DNA of 64,000 bases from Drosophila miranda (GCF_003369915.1 NC_046675.1:2976001-3040000), one strand, 5' to 3'. Numbered from the stretch's first letter, positions 11,964 to 26,228 are shown. The notes: a model not told the origin generated them from the letters alone. A program made the numbers and translations.

Positions 11964-11974
11964 AACTGAACTGA
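11964..11974 (-). promoter_or_regulatory. Tandem initiator (Inr) motifs upstream of the UGT gene
   Basis: Two overlapping minus-strand TCAGTT motifs, the fly initiator consensus TCAKTY, lie 51-61 bases before the UGT start codon, where a transcription start would leave a short 5' UTR. No TATA box is obvious and the downstream promoter element match is partial, so this is a suggestion only. Confidence 0.35.
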
Positions 11975-14900
11975 GTGGCAATCTTATCTCGAGTTCGGTG
12001 CTACCACTGAGAGGCACATTCGAATTACACGGCATAACAATAAATAAGTTGATAACTGCTGATAACTGTGAAAAGAGAGAGTGATAGAGAAAAAGTACCA
12101 ATATCAGTTGCTCTTGCAGATTGAATAAACGTTCCGTAAAATTTTATTCAAAAAGTAGTTAAAAATTCCCTAAATAGTACCCTTGCTTCTACATTTGTCT
12201 CTTTTTAACAAGAATGAGCTATCTCACTCTACATCCGATTTTTCATTATATGTTTATATAGCCAGTTCTTTCCCACAACGGTCTTTCATAGATCGCATGC
12301 GCATAACTTTCCATCTATTGAGTTTTTCCAAATGAACTCCACTTACGGCCGCCAGTGGCTCTCTCTTGTGCCTATTGGGGTTGGCTGCAAGTTGAGTACC
12401 AATTTGTTGCTTTACCATAATAGTACTTTATGATGCCATCCTTCTGTAATGTACCATTAAACATCCCTGCTATAATAATTCATTCTCTTACCATAATTCA
12501 AAGCCGCTTGTGGCGTTGATTGTTGGTACTCTTACGCTATCCATCCATATCCGGATATCCATGACTTATAATTTTACTATATATGGAGACGAATAACAAA
12601 AGCAAACCAGATATCTAAATCCGAATCACTAAGAATATAAAACTCATTTCCGATTTCTTTTTCAAAATAAGTTTTTAAGTATACAAACATCTTAGTCTAT
12701 AGGACTCTTAATTATTTATATTTAACAAAATTTTCAGAATACAAAAACATATTATTATTGGGAAATATGGTTAGAAGGAGATGCAAGCTACCTTCCGATT
12801 TATGCAAAAACTATATATTTATATTTATAAAACTATAAAAAACTGCAGAATTGCAGAAAACGGAGCATCTAGTAAGCATTTTCTTTATATATGCTCTATT
12901 TCATTTAATGCAAATTTGTAGTCATGTATTTTCATTCCTTCTGTGTGTGTGAAATATGTATTATTTAACTATTTTTATAGCCAAAAGTTTGTACATATCA
13001 ACGTCATATACGTACATATATGAATCAGAATTAATATTATTGTTTTGTATGTACGCATGTCTAATGATGTTGTGTGCGATCTATATATTTGAATACATAC
13101 TACTTACATACACTAATATAGAAGCCATCAATGTATGTTGTTCTAAGTTGTATACATCTAACAGAAAATACATGCTTTCAGCTTGTTTTGTTTTGGCGAT
13201 CGATCTTCTCATTGTGATTGATAGTTAGGTTTTCTACTGCAACTATTGGAAGCAAGGGCATATCCCCAAATGTATACAGAGTCCTCAGTGAAAAAGAAAT
13301 TTTGTTGTATTAAATATTATCCAGATCTTCTTTATAGATTACCGCTAACAAGAAAGGAAAGTATTATGCAGAAAGAATAACCCAAATGGACCATTTTACC
13401 AAGGGAAGGGCTGTCGAGCAACATGACAGCCAACTGGTGTAGTGTCGAACCGATCTAGTGCTTCTCTCTGCTTCAACAGCGTTGTTCTTGGACGGATGCT
13501 ATTGGTTGAAATCCTTCATAACTATATATATCTGTTCCCTGTTGATTGTCTTCCAATGCATTTAACCTCATGATAAATCGACCAGAATCTTTCGTTACCT
13601 GTCGAAACAAAGTTTAAGGCCAATCGCACGCATGGTCCTGCAAGAAACTCGGTGTGTTTAAAGTTCCAAGTTTTACTTCCCGCAAGGTGGAGGTGTAAAA
13701 TTGCACCGCTCTCCATTTTCCCGGGTACTTGTACAGGCCGAGATCTCGTAAATGCAACTGTGCGTTTTATATGTATTTTGACTATAACTCAAAGTGCATT
13801 TCCGCAGCGTAGCTATTTGCATTCTGCGGGAGAGTAGTGTGCCTCTTAAACATGCATGAGCTGCAGCAGCGGTGTGGCTGGAAGCCTAGAATGATGGAGT
13901 AGCGGAACCCGGGGGATGACTGCTGTGGCGCCCAATCAACGCCGCATCGGGGGACGGCACTGCGGGGACTGCAACGGGGCGACGGGACGATGGGGGATAG
14001 GAGTAGGCAGCCTCAAATTAACTTAACACTCATAAATCAGCGTTAACGGCAACCGCAAAAAGAGTTGCATAAAAAATGGTTATGGCTGGCTCCTCTTTTT
14101 CGGGCCTTTTTTTCGGCATGTTGCAGTTGTCCCTTTGACGTTTGCCACCGAATGGAGAGGGGGTGACAGGGTCTGTGGCAACAATGCATCGTTGCATTCC
14201 AAATAAACAGTTCTCGTAAAATGCGAGCGTTTGCATTGCAGAGTAGCACCCATTGTCAGAAGCCCGGGAATATCAGGCTTAGCAATCCCGATGACAGCAG
14301 GCCACGATGAACCAATAGACATTTCCAGTTGTGTGTAATCTCTGCAAATCAATGTTCCACAGAAGCTCTGACAGAAGGTTTCTCTGTTACAGGAATAGGC
14401 AGAAATTAGGCCGATCTGGGGAGGAGAGACTCTCATTTGCACTTTCCTCGCATGCCCGATATCAAGACGTCGAAACTCTGCTGAAGTGCTCTCTTAAATG
14501 TTGGACATGCTCTGGGGGGTTACGGTTACTGTTTTGTTTTCCATTTTTCTGTTTTCCCTGTTCTCTGACAGGGTAACTGGCGGGCAATTTGGTTCGGTTG
14601 CCCAGAAATTGCTGCCGTCAATTTTGGTAATTAAATTGTAGTGCACAATTTGCCATCATTTTAATCGGCATCCAATCATCGTTCCGTAGTAATTTAGATG
14701 GATTTCAGATGGATGGATTCTTTCCCCAGACGACCCCGAATAATTGATCAGCGTTGGGGAGAGGCAGAGAGCCACTGCCCGGGAAAGAATAGAACAAAAA
14801 ATATCACTCCAATTGCTGCTGAATGCATAATAAATAAGGTGAGCGACAGGCGTGTAAGCGCTGCGCTTCCGATGCCTGCGATGAATGCGAGAGCGGAAAT

Positions 14901-16785
14901 GTAAATGATATCAATGCGGTAACTCAAGCTGACATTATTTATGCACTTTTGATTTGGACCTCCGCGCGATGCAAAGAAATGCCGGGCACTAAATCACAAT
15001 TGGCGCCAGCTGGCGATGACAAAACGCGAAGTCAAATGACAGCCCACTCCTTCTCCTTGTCTTCCTCCTTGGCAAACAAAACCTCAGCAACAGCTGGGCA
15101 TTTACTTTTTAGAGTCGGACTTTGGTGGGTTTTTCTTCGCTTTTTGTGCAGTAATGGCTGCCATTGAGGAGTATCTGCCATAATTTATGCACTCAAACGC
15201 CACCGGAAAGCGGAAACGCAGCCGGAAGCTGTCTAATTATTCAGCGGCAGTTGGTTAATAGAGTGGCCCGTCTCTGACTTGTCGACGCCTCTGTTTCGGT
15301 GCGTATTTTGCATGTTTACTGAGTGATCCCTTTGCCAACTGTTGCTCGGCACGGGGGCTGGGCCCAGCTTTTAATTATCTTAATGGGCCAATGTGGCGTA
15401 TGCGCGATATTGACTTTTAGCCTTGTGGCAAAGGCTGCCTCTGTCACACACACACATCGTGGAGTGCGCGAGGGCGGGCGGGGAGCAGGGGCGGGACATC
15501 TGTCACATTGCATCTAGCGCAAAACAATAAAACGCTTGCCAACCTATCCCGGCAGGTGTCGCTGCCGTGATAATGTCAACAGCGGAAACAATAAAAGCCG
15601 CAGTTGTCTTTTACTCTTGCTGCGGGCTCTGCGCTGCCACGGATGGAGGCAGCACCAGTAGCAGCAGTAGCAAGAGCAGCAGCAGCAGCAGGTGGGAGTG
15701 TCTCCTGAAAACGAAGATAGCGGTTGACAGGGGCATGAATGGTGCTGGTGGTGGCTCCGAGTGTAGGGCTCTGTGTTCTCTGTTGTTTAATGTGCCGTTG
15801 CCCTTTTCCTTTTTCTAATAAATAGAATATGAAGCACTGGCATGGGGATGAGATGTGTGTACATATCAAGCAATCCTATTAGGACCTGTCTACCCTTCCC
15901 TTTTCTTCAAATTGTTTGCCTTTACTTTTAATTTCCGTTTGCGCCTAAAAGTTGTCAAAGGGTTCGGTTTGGTTTCCTTTCAACTCAAGTGCTGCCTCTC
16001 GTCTTTAGATCAACCTTCACAGAAAGTTGGCGAAGGGGAGTCCTGCTCCCTGTTCGACCCACATAAATTCAAGCAGCTTCACACGCCGCTGACAAGCGTC
16101 AGACTCGATAAATTACATTTCGTTGAGGGCCCGCCCGTCTGTCTGCCTGTCCGTCTGTTCTCTACTGCGGCTTCATAAATTGATGCTGGTCCTCTGACTG
16201 GCCACGGCCTTGAACCGCCGCCCGGGCGCTCTTTTCATCGTGCAGATGCCACTCGTGGGCCACTGCTGTCCGCTTCAGATGTTCTCGAGTGTGGCCAATG
16301 CAACTTTAGCTGCGTTTCGGGTCTGGGTCTGGGTCTTGTGTTTGTGTTGCGTTCTGTTGTGTGGCATGCCGCAAAAGTTCCGCCCCCTTCATGGTGCGTC
16401 CCTGGCGAAGGCAAAATTAAAATTTATATGTCAAGCAGGCACAAGCAGAGCAGAAAGTTCTGCACCAACTTTGCGGTCTAAGGCCGGAGCTGGCAGTAAA
16501 GCAGCTAACTTTTGTGCCACATTGAGCGCAATAATACTAACAATAACAGTATTACCAGAGGCTCCCTCCACCCACAACCCACACGGCGGCTGTGCAATTC
16601 CTTCAGCTCCACCTCCACCCCCTCCCAATCCAGCAGATCCAACAATTTCACATGCCAGGGTACAAGGATAATGCAAAGTAATGCAATATTCACCACAGGA
16701 AAGTCAGGATGGGCTGCCACTGCCCCCGGAGGCTCATTTTGCTGCTCTCGTTATTATGACTATTTTCATGGGCAGGCAAACGGAA

Positions 16786-16831
16786 TCCAAATGCAAATGC
16801 AAACGCATATCCAAATGCAAATGCAAATGCG
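16786..16831 (+). promoter_or_regulatory. Cluster of ATGCAAAT octamers
   Basis: Three exact ATGCAAAT octamers (16791, 16815, 16821) and one ATGCAAAC (16797) in 40 bases. The octamer is the known binding site of POU-domain factors (in flies Vvl, Nub/Pdm). It could equally be a 6-base (ATGCAA) microsatellite. Confidence 0.35.
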
Positions 16832-19800
16832 ATCTTCAGTGGGCTTAAAGTGTCAGCTGCGGTGCTGCTCTTTGTCCTGGTTTCGGCCTGCCAGGTCCAC
16901 AAATCCCAATTAGCCACCCGAAAAACTCCAGTGGGACAAACTGCGCAATGGTATCTCGGAGGGAGCTAGTGCATTCTCTACTGGCTGACTTTTATGAGCA
17001 TAAGCACAGCCAATAAAACGCTCAACCTCATGCGATTATCGCCTTTGCTCCCCGAGCAGCCAGGGCACCGAAAACAGCTAGAGCTGCCAAAAGGATGGGA
17101 TGCTTGGATGGGAGGGATGAGTGTTGTTGCTCTCAACTGCAATTGCAGCTCTCTTGGCCCGTTCTTTCGGGTCCTTGCTAGCTTTTAAGCGTTCAAATAT
17201 TTATAAAGCGAAAAATGTTATGTTGACGCGCTGGCGGCCATTTCAAAAGGAGGTACAGGGACTTGAAAGCCATGGAAGCAGAACTGACTAAATGGAGTTC
17301 AAGTTAAGTGCTGAAAATTAGATGAAATGCTGGGTAAAATTTGCCTTTGCCCGATTTAGCGTGTGGCCATAAACAGGGGCAGTCATAACCATTTCCAACT
17401 GTATCTATCTGTCTGAATAGGACCCATGAAATGGGTTTTACTTTGAGGATAGCCAACTGATGGAATTCAAATGTATTTCTTAAAGTTATCACCACTAAAA
17501 CTAGTTTAACGATTGACTTGGAAGCTATTCATCTTGGTTTCTACTTGGAGTAATGTATTTCGCAATGTTCTATATTATACCATGCATTATGCTCGCGCCC
17601 CTTCTTCCCTTTTTTCCCTTCTTTGGTATAGACACACGCATTGTTATACATTTTAATCAAGGCTGTCATGTTTAATTCCAAACTGCAGCCACAGAAACCA
17701 AGGGCGCTCGGAAAATTTCACATCAAGTAAAGAAGATGCCAGAAAACAGAGGCAGATGCGGCGACAGCAACAAAGCCCGCATGCATTCTAAATATTGCGC
17801 ATACGCCGCGTGGCTCAGACAGAGACAGAGGCAGAGGGAAATGGCTAACCAAAGGAGTATGTGGACTTTAACTAACTGACTATGACTGCAGACAGTGTCA
17901 GCGTTGCGGCATTAAGACCTCAGCAGAAATGATTACATGCCTGTTTAGATTTGTCAGTCAGGGGAGAGACTGCGAGGCGAGGCGAAGCAGGGCAGACCTA
18001 GCTCATGTACTTTCCACTTGATAAATGATCAAATTAAGCATCGCATACAGACAGCCGACCTACATGGCAGCCCCCAAAATCCCCGACCAGCCCGGGGAGA
18101 GGGGAGGCTGCAAGTGGCAGCGAAGACTTGCAGCAGCTGCTTTAAACTTCTGCTCGGCATTGTCTTGTGCCACACAACACTTTCGCTCCACGCTCCAAGC
18201 TCCACGCTCCATGGAAAACGAAAGAAAAATAATACGGCCAGCCATTGGACAGTCTTCCGCCTTCGAGACTGCACCTCCTTTCTGCTTGATATGCTCTGCA
18301 TGTCTTCTGCTTTTGCTGCTGTTGCAACCTGCTTTACTTTTGCGGCATCTTGCTGCTTACTTTATGTGGCTGCTTGTGCGCGGCCTGCCCCATGAACAGT
18401 CCCGTTCCTCCTCTCCAGTCACTCCTCTCACACAGAGATAAAATAACGCGCATCATGTTGGCTGGCACTAAACTATTTGGAAAAATCGTGCACGTTTTCA
18501 TTTAGCTGAGTGCACGCGGCTGCCAGAGTTGCCAGCCAGCCTGCCAGCCCGACCAACCGGAAGTCTATGCTGCGGCAAGTCCTCCTGCAGCTGCAGCTGC
18601 TCCTTCTCCTGCCCCTGCCACTCCCAACAGATGCAAATGCAAGTTACTCGCCTTTTATCGAGATTTATGGCAAATATTTTTTGGTCAAAATATGCAACAC
18701 ATAAATTCACTTTCAACTTGTGTGGAATCCACACACCGCCTCCTATTTATTAGCCAAGCCTTGACCCTGAGAGGCATTCGCTTCATGGTTCTGTGCAACA
18801 GTGTCGTCAACGTCTCCAATCTAATTGTTTTCCTGGACACACAATTTGGGTCAGCAATTTGCCTTTGGGCTTTGGGCTCTCCAGCAAAACTAATTGCAAT
18901 AATTAGGCCAGAGCTGGCAATTTTAATCACTGGCATTGTCTGGCCAAACACTCGACTAGGTCCTGCCGGGACATGTGACAATTCACATACAAATAATTGC
19001 AATTGAAACGCTTAGTCTAGCTCTCTCTGATGCCTCATGTAGTCATTAGAATATTCATGTGTTTTGCCAAGTGATTGGCTCGTCAAAATTCACTGAATTG
19101 ACTCATTTGGAATGAGGACTCTAACAGGTTTAATTGAATTTGCTGCATTTGATGGCGGTTAAAAGCCGTTCCCATTTGGTTTAGCAATTTGCTTTATTCT
19201 GGCTTATAATTTCTCTGGCGCTATTAACTCTATTAAACAGCCTTAATTTTCTCTAATAAATAATTCGAACGTTTTATTTACTCCTTTTGCAGCTGCAAAA
19301 TATTTCACTCTGCCAAAGCTGTGGATGAAATCTGAGAGCGCTGCAGAAACAGTCATCCAACATTTTTTTTGATATATGTACAATAAGAGGCTATATTGCC
19401 TTGGAGGAAAGATATGTATCGGAAGATGTCTTGCCTGGAATAAGAAGACAGAATCATAGTGAATGTTTAACTATTGGTAGTCCTTCGGCTTTAAGTTAAA
19501 CCTTCTAAATTATTGCAAGCATAGGAACATTGGGACTATAATTATCAGGCCTTATCATATAACTGCAGTAGGGACAAGGGTACCTAAAACTTCCACTTCA
19601 AACTATTTCCTTCTTGTTTCTCACTGGGGGCGTGTGTGTGTGTGTGCACTGCGGTTGTCTGGAAATATGAGCTAACTGCCTGCTGTTGAATTTATTTGCG
19701 GTTTCACCGCGACACGCCTCCTCCCCGGTACCGGCGCCTGGGTAGCACATGAGCAGCGTATATGCATGTGCAGTAGCGGAGTGGCAGGAGGTGAGTGCTC

Positions 19801-22800
19801 CTTTTGGCCACTGGCGTTGACAGTTTGTTGCCATTTGTGCTGCTGAAAAATGCGCTGCCTTAAACACAGGGCATAAATTTAATCTGCCACAACACAACAT
19901 CGGCCGCAGGCGAAAATTTAATTTTCGCCTTCCCCCCACCATTTTTGTTTCCTGCTCACGCTCTATTAGTCTAGCCTTGTACGGGGGCACAGAGTGGGGC
20001 GGGGCGTTTTGAAAAGTTGCACATTATAAAAACAATTTTGGCAAGTTGGGAGTTGATTCAATTTTTGTTAGCAAAACTTTTCCCAGATCCCCGGAAAACG
20101 CCGGCGAGCGTCTCAGAAAAGTTGTGTAACAGGAAGGCAGAGAAACCAATTAATTGCAGTTGCCAGGCGGGGTTTTTCTATAAGGTTTATGGATACATAT
20201 ATCAATTACGATGTTCAGACATTAATCATTATTTTTGCCAGCTAAAAGTAAAACATACAGTTTATATTTAATTATGTATTAAATTCAATATGCAAACACG
20301 TTTCTCTTGTTTGCATTTTAATTATGTAAGTGGTAGGTCTCTCCCTCACACAAACACACACACACAAACCTGGAGGCTGCCGTCCTTAAGCGCATTACGT
20401 GCGTCTGGCACGCTGCGCCCCGGACTGATTGCAGTCATGCTGACATTTTAAATGCACATTTGGCCCGGCATTGCTCTCGCATAATGTGCATATATCACAA
20501 AAATTTGGCCACACGTTGACATGTGCAAATATTTCAACCGCAGCGGAAACACTACCTCCATTCTGCGCACATATATGGAGGAATATGCCGCCAGAGCTTA
20601 GGGCTATGTAGGTGTCGTTGTTATAACTTCCAATCGGTAGGCATTACAAATTCCTAAAGAACTCAAAGGCCTGGTGGACCTGAATGTCGGTACCGGTGCC
20701 TCCCAGTGCGTGTCATTGCCTATGGGGCGTATACGCAACATTCCGCAACCTACTGACATGAACTGGCTGGTGGCTTAATTACAAAATGTACCCGTGTCAG
20801 GCTTTGGGATGGGGAAAACTTTACAGATTGTAGATTGATGAATCGTGTTGGCGAGGAGTCAGGAGAAAGCTTTCATGGCATTGAAATTCCTCAATTAAGA
20901 GACCTTCAATTTGGTGCAAGCCGAATGATATGGCTATGGGCCCATAGGAAGGATCGTTTCATATCGCCATTAAAGATTTATGGCCAGGGAATGTATCTGT
21001 CATTAGGGAGTCCCTTTGTTCTCCGGCGAAACAAAGAAACAAAGAATCTCGCCTGTCGGCTTCTTATCTGAATGTTTGTCTGTTGATTCAGCCTGGATGG
21101 TCGCCTTTGAATGGCTTAGTTTCTCGTTCGCCTTTGTCCAGAGGCTGTTGCTGGCCTCTATCTTTCGGCCGGCTTAGAGTGTAAGAGGAAAATAATCCTT
21201 TAAGGCAATTAGCTGGCAAATCAATGCTCTCTGTCAGCAACTATCGGACGAATCAGCGACCCAAACCGGATGCGGACCAAGTTAATTTGATTTATGCTCT
21301 GCTAATTGGATGGTCGTCCTGAGTGGGGCAAAAGTGTGAGCCAGGAAAATATGCCAGCGGAGAGGCAACATTAATCCCCTAATAAAAGCATGAAAGTATT
21401 ATGTGTAAACACGCACATAAGCACGCCAACACACACAAACACAGAGAAGACCTCACACAGATGCTTAAATACACAAACAGCGAAAAACGTTGGGAAAATG
21501 TTGGGACAGGGAAAACCGTGCTTGAACTGACACTGGAGTTTGTTCCTGTACCGTGCTGCAACTGGCAAAGTGTCGGAGCCGGTCCTTGACTCAAAAACAT
21601 TAAATATAATTAGAGTTGCGCTGCACCCTGCCACAGATACAGCCAGTCACGCAGGAGGCACCTTTGTAGCTGGGCACCAGCAGCAGAACTAGCATCTGTA
21701 AATGTAACCAGCAACAAACTCGTTTTCGTCTCGTACTGCCCTCTCTCTTTTAAGGCATTTATAACACTTCCATTTACTGAATCTTTTTAGGAAATGTTAG
21801 CAGATTTAAAAACTGCAAGTATGTCATACAATACGATACAGTACAAGACTCTCCTAACAAATGCAGAGCTAATCCTGAGGATAGCTTCCCAGAAGCTAAA
21901 CATCAGATTGCATCAGATTGGTGGCCATCAACAAGTCAGCACATGGAGAGCCAACAGGAAGCGAAGGAACAGTGTTGAAGTAAAATCAATGAAGACAATT
22001 GGTACTTTACCCAGGAGTAAACCATACGACGACAAGGACCCTCCACTCCTGCTCGCACTCCGGAGAGCCTGGCAGGACACAAATGGAATGACTGACAAAT
22101 GCACTTATCTACGAGCAAGCCGAGCAAGTTGGCCGAAGCTTTTGGGATTTGCATACGCAATAAGCCAACAAGAAAATACACCAAACCAAAAAAAAAACAC
22201 ACACACAAAAGACAACAAAAATTCCAGAAAAAACAAAAATAAAATGAAATAAAACTAAAATCCCCAGAAGTCCTTAAATACAACAATAACAAATGCACTG
22301 TAGATCAATCTGTAACTCCCCATTCCCCTCTCTGCGGTTGCTGAAAAGTGTGCTACGAAATTTGAGTGATTGAAATTTGTTTGATTAGAAAATAAGCAAA
22401 CATCCATCTCTGGATTGGGTCTCCACTGAACCAGACAATGTGTGTGTGTGTGCTCGAGGCCACATTGTGCAATATTTATTGTGCTTTAAGTGCACATATA
22501 CGACACACAAAAACACACAATAAATAAATATATATGGACACAGTAATGTGTAATTCTCTTCTTGTGAATGGAAAGTCCTGCACATAATAAACAACTGCGA
22601 AAGCAATGCAGCATGCTACACTCAAAGCAGTCGAAGGAGAGGCGTCGTTGGAAGGGTAAGGAGGTTCTCGCATATTTTTAATAAAAGCAAAATCATCACA
22701 AAAGCTCTGGGGAAATGTTGGTTATATTAAAGCGAGCAAAGGGGCAGCTTCGGCCAAGTAAACAGAGCCAGCCCGCGGCAAGCCCAGGATGGAACACAAG

Positions 22801-23558
22801 TCTGAGGCAGAGGCAAAGGCAGTGGCAGCAGGCAGGCCAAGAAAAATGAGAAAAAATACAATAAAAATTACTGAACCGAATACATCATAATGTTTATGTC
22901 AAAAATGAACAGCAGCAACAGCAACAACAATATAAAAGCGCCAAGCCACGGCATGCCAGAAGGCCAGGCCAAGGAGCTCGGCCATCCAGCTGGCCAGGCC
23001 AAGATGCATTTCCTGTCCCCAGGCTGAGGGCAGTCGGTTGTGGTCTTTGTTCCACGGAGCTGCAGCCACGACCGGCCTCCCAGTTAGATGTTGTGGCCCA
23101 CTCTGAAAGGGATATGTTCAACATGCACCCACACTACATAATTGTGCTGGTTGCTGGTTGCTGTTGCTGGGGCAGCATCAAAATTGATTATGGGGCAGCT
23201 GGGGCAGCCAAGGTATGTGTGAGTGTGTGTGTGTTCGGGGAATCCAGCACTAGCAAAGCAGAAAACTGTGCTGCCAAGACGGAATAGTGAAGTCTGTTGC
23301 CTCAACTGCCCTGCATTCGGGTTTATTTTCAACATAAACTTTTCTCAACGACCAAAAGCCAGTCTCTTACAAGGTTTTCTTTCCCATCGACTGGCAGGCC
23401 GTTTAAAGGGCACCTTCAGACCTTTTATGGGAGCTGCAATTAAAGCTTCCCATGTAACCCACACTGACAGTCTGCCTCAACTTGGCTGTTGCAGCCACCT
23501 TGAATATTTTGTTGCACCTTCCTCCACTCGACTGCGAACAGCAGCAGCAACATTATGA

Positions 23559-23598
23559 CAGGAGCAGAAACAGGAGCAGGAGCAGGAGCAGGAGCAGA
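23559..23598. repeat. (CAGGAG)n microsatellite
   Basis: About six GGAGCA/CAGGAG hexamer units with one AAACAG interruption, preceded by a short GCAGCAGCA run. Confidence 0.85.
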
Positions 23599-23839
23599 GC
23601 ATAGCTTTTAGCTGCTAAAAATGGCATCTCATAATTACGAGTTGCAGGTTGAGTTTTTGATACCCAATGAAAGATAAGCAGCTATGTTGGGTCGAATTAT
23701 GGCGCTTATACTCGTACTTGCGATTTATAAAGGAGAAGCTGAAAGGGCGGACGAAGAAATGGTGTAAGCCATTTGGTTTTGTCTAAAAGGTCTGTTCTTT
23801 CGTAGAATAAGTGACTTCCAAGTCATCATTAGCTGCTGC

Positions 23840-23920
23840 TAAATATTATTTATTTTAAATAAATAATATTAAATTATTTAATTAATTAATTATATTAATT
23901 ATATATTTATAAATATTTCC
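23840..23920. repeat. AT-only block with repeated TTAATTAA words
   Basis: About 80 bases of almost pure A/T including ATTTATTTTAAATAAAT (palindromic) and a run of ATTAATTAATTA. TAATTA is the generic homeodomain core, so it might be regulatory, but composition alone can explain it. Confidence 0.6.
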
Positions 23921-24862
23921 TACGCATGTGTTCTTCAGCCCAGTGGGTATCAGCAAGTCCGCACATCTAACATGTCATCATTACTATGCCGTTTTCCGAC
24001 GCCTGCCATTAGGAAACCTGCTCGACAAGCATGGGAGATGTCCCACCTCCACCTCCACTCCCACCCAGCCCCACATGGCTGGCCACCAAGTGTCATAGGG
24101 AAGTGCGCAAAAAAAGAAACAGCATTTGTAGCGGCATTTCTGTTCTGTGTATTATTTCAGTGTTTTTCATTTCCTACTCCGGCAAAACGCCGCAAAGCGA
24201 CCGAGTGCGCACTTCATTCACACTCGATGCGTTCTGCCTCTGCCACTGCCACAGCCCGAGGCGACGGTTGCCGTTACAGGTGCAGAATGGAACAAAAAAA
24301 ATATAAATGGAAAAAAAAACGAAACAACTTCACTCCACTCGGAGCCAGGGCTGGCAGTCGCTTGCTGCTGTTTTCATGGCAAAATATTTACGATTTGGCA
24401 TGTAAAGTGGCGTTTCTTGTGCACTTTTCCGGCAAATTCGCACTCCAAACTGGATGGGGCAGGATTTAAAAGCCTCCACATCCAGAAGCGCCAAGCCTTT
24501 GTTTGCACTGCAATCCTTTTAATGCTTGCCTCAAGCGTTTGGATTGTGCTTTTGTCAGAGCGGAATATTTGAGGTTTAGCCTCGAAAGTTGATTAAAATA
24601 TTCGATTCGATCCTTGCATTTGCCATTTGCCTGATTGCACATATCATGGCAATCATATTTATTTCTATATAAAAAATTCCATCCCATCATCGTTGACATC
24701 TCTGCTGAGTCCCGAGGTCCCCATTGACCGGATACGGCCACGGGGCCGTGGGGTGGGATTGTGCCATGGTGTCCTTGGGCTGTCTTGTGCCTCCGCTGTG
24801 TCACTGTCCCCGGCGCATTTTTCTCCGGCGCTCGCCTGTCAATTTGTCTTTTCATTTCTCTC

Positions 24863-24893
24863 TTCTGCTCTGCTCTGTTCTGTTCTGTTCTGC
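24863..24893. repeat. (TCTGY)n pentanucleotide repeat
   Basis: Tandem TCTGC, TCTGC, TCTGT, TCTGT, TCTGT, TCTGC units in non-coding sequence. Confidence 0.8.
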
Positions 24894-25120
24894 TTGGTGC
24901 TGCTCAGCTCTGTTTCTGCTTCCCAGCCTCCCAGCCTGCCACTTATTTCCTGTCGCTGCCGTTGAATGCATTTTTAATTGGCTTCAAATTTCCAGCAGCG
25001 CCGAGTAAGACGAGACACAGAGAAAATAAAATGAAATTGAATTTTATTATTAAACACTCGGCTGTAGCGTGCAATCAGCCTTGGAATTGAATGTAAAGCT
25101 GAGAAAAACGAAGACGAAAA

Positions 25121-25140
25121 TGCAATGCAATGCAATGCAA
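25121..25140. repeat. (TGCAA)4 pentanucleotide repeat
   Basis: Four perfect tandem copies of TGCAA. Confidence 0.85.
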
Positions 25141-25980
25141 GAGTCTATTTGATATCGAGTAATTGCCGCGGGACTATCAACGAAACCTGCAGAAAAAGCA
25201 CGGTTGTTCATCATAATTTAGCACACAGCTTCTCCTGATTTTGTCTCACCTCAGCTGAGAAAGTTTCCCAAGCAAAGGAAAATCTCCCAACTTTGCCCGG
25301 CAAAGAAAAGTGTTCGGCATCCCTCTCTGTCCGGTTCTTTAAAATCGCACTTTGTACCACTTTCGGAGCGTTTATTGATTTCAATGATGACCCCAAAATG
25401 CTACGTAAGTGAGGCGGCCGGCGGTCCTTCGGCCAATTGAAGGAGGTGACGATGGGCTGCACAGGCGGGGCAGACGGGGCAGGCTGTCAAGGTGAAAACG
25501 AGCAGAAGGCCTTGACATTTTATGCCTGTCTATCGGATTGCGTATCAAGAGTGCTTGTTGGTCCAAGTATTTAATTAAAATGAAACGCAATCATATGGAT
25601 ACACCAACATCCACGCACATCCATGCACATCCATAGAGGACACACTTAATCCATCTGCACTTCTGGGGAATACCGTTCGTGCTGCATTTTGCGGCAATAA
25701 ATTCACAGCCAACTGCGTGCGATGCTAAAACAAACTACTAACTAACACACACACACAGATACACACGGATGCAAATATGCATATACTCACACACCTGGGG
25801 CGCAGCTGATCTCCTTGGGGGGTCTGCGTCGCCCCGCTCTCTGGTGCCAGCGACGAGGCTCTGCACATTTTTGTTACCAAGATTTTAACTGTCAGCAAGT
25901 TGGGCGACTTAATTTGAATTTACGGCACCGCCAGGGGCGTACTCGTTCTGACTCTTTACCACCACACTATTTCTAACCCT

Positions 25981-26053
25981 CTCTTCCTCGCTCTCTTTCT
26001 GTCCCTCTCTCTCTCCCTCTCACTCTCTCTCTCACTCTGTCTCTCTCTCTCTG
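25981..26053. repeat. Imperfect CT-rich microsatellite
   Basis: About 70 bases of CTCT broken by single C, T, A or G interruptions; (GAGAG)n on the minus strand. Confidence 0.85.
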
Positions 26054-26187
26054 GGGTAGCCGAGCTATTATTTTTCACAAACAGTATTAAATAGTGAGTG
26101 CAGTAGTGGCTGCTCCTGCTGCTGCTCTCCAGGTTGCAGTTCCGTGTCCAAGTGTACGTGTGTTGGTGCCTGGGGCCCCATGTAACA

Positions 26188-26228
26188 GTGTGTGTGTGCT
26201 AGTGGTGTGTTTGTGTGTGTGTGTGTCG
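26188..26228. repeat. (GT)n microsatellite
   Basis: Two GT runs separated by CTAGTGGT and TTT interruptions. Similar CA/GT runs lie at 19631-19646 and 20345-20368. Confidence 0.85.

Noticed and set aside
12956..13228. 90-residue hydrophobic frame rich in Ile, Leu and Tyr
   Set aside because: Produced by AT-rich DNA with ATATATA runs; no domain, no splice context.
24627..25090. Three overlapping hydrophobic Cys/Leu/Ser-rich frames
   Set aside because: All three frames are open over the TCTGC/TCTGT repeat, the mark of simple-sequence DNA rather than a gene.
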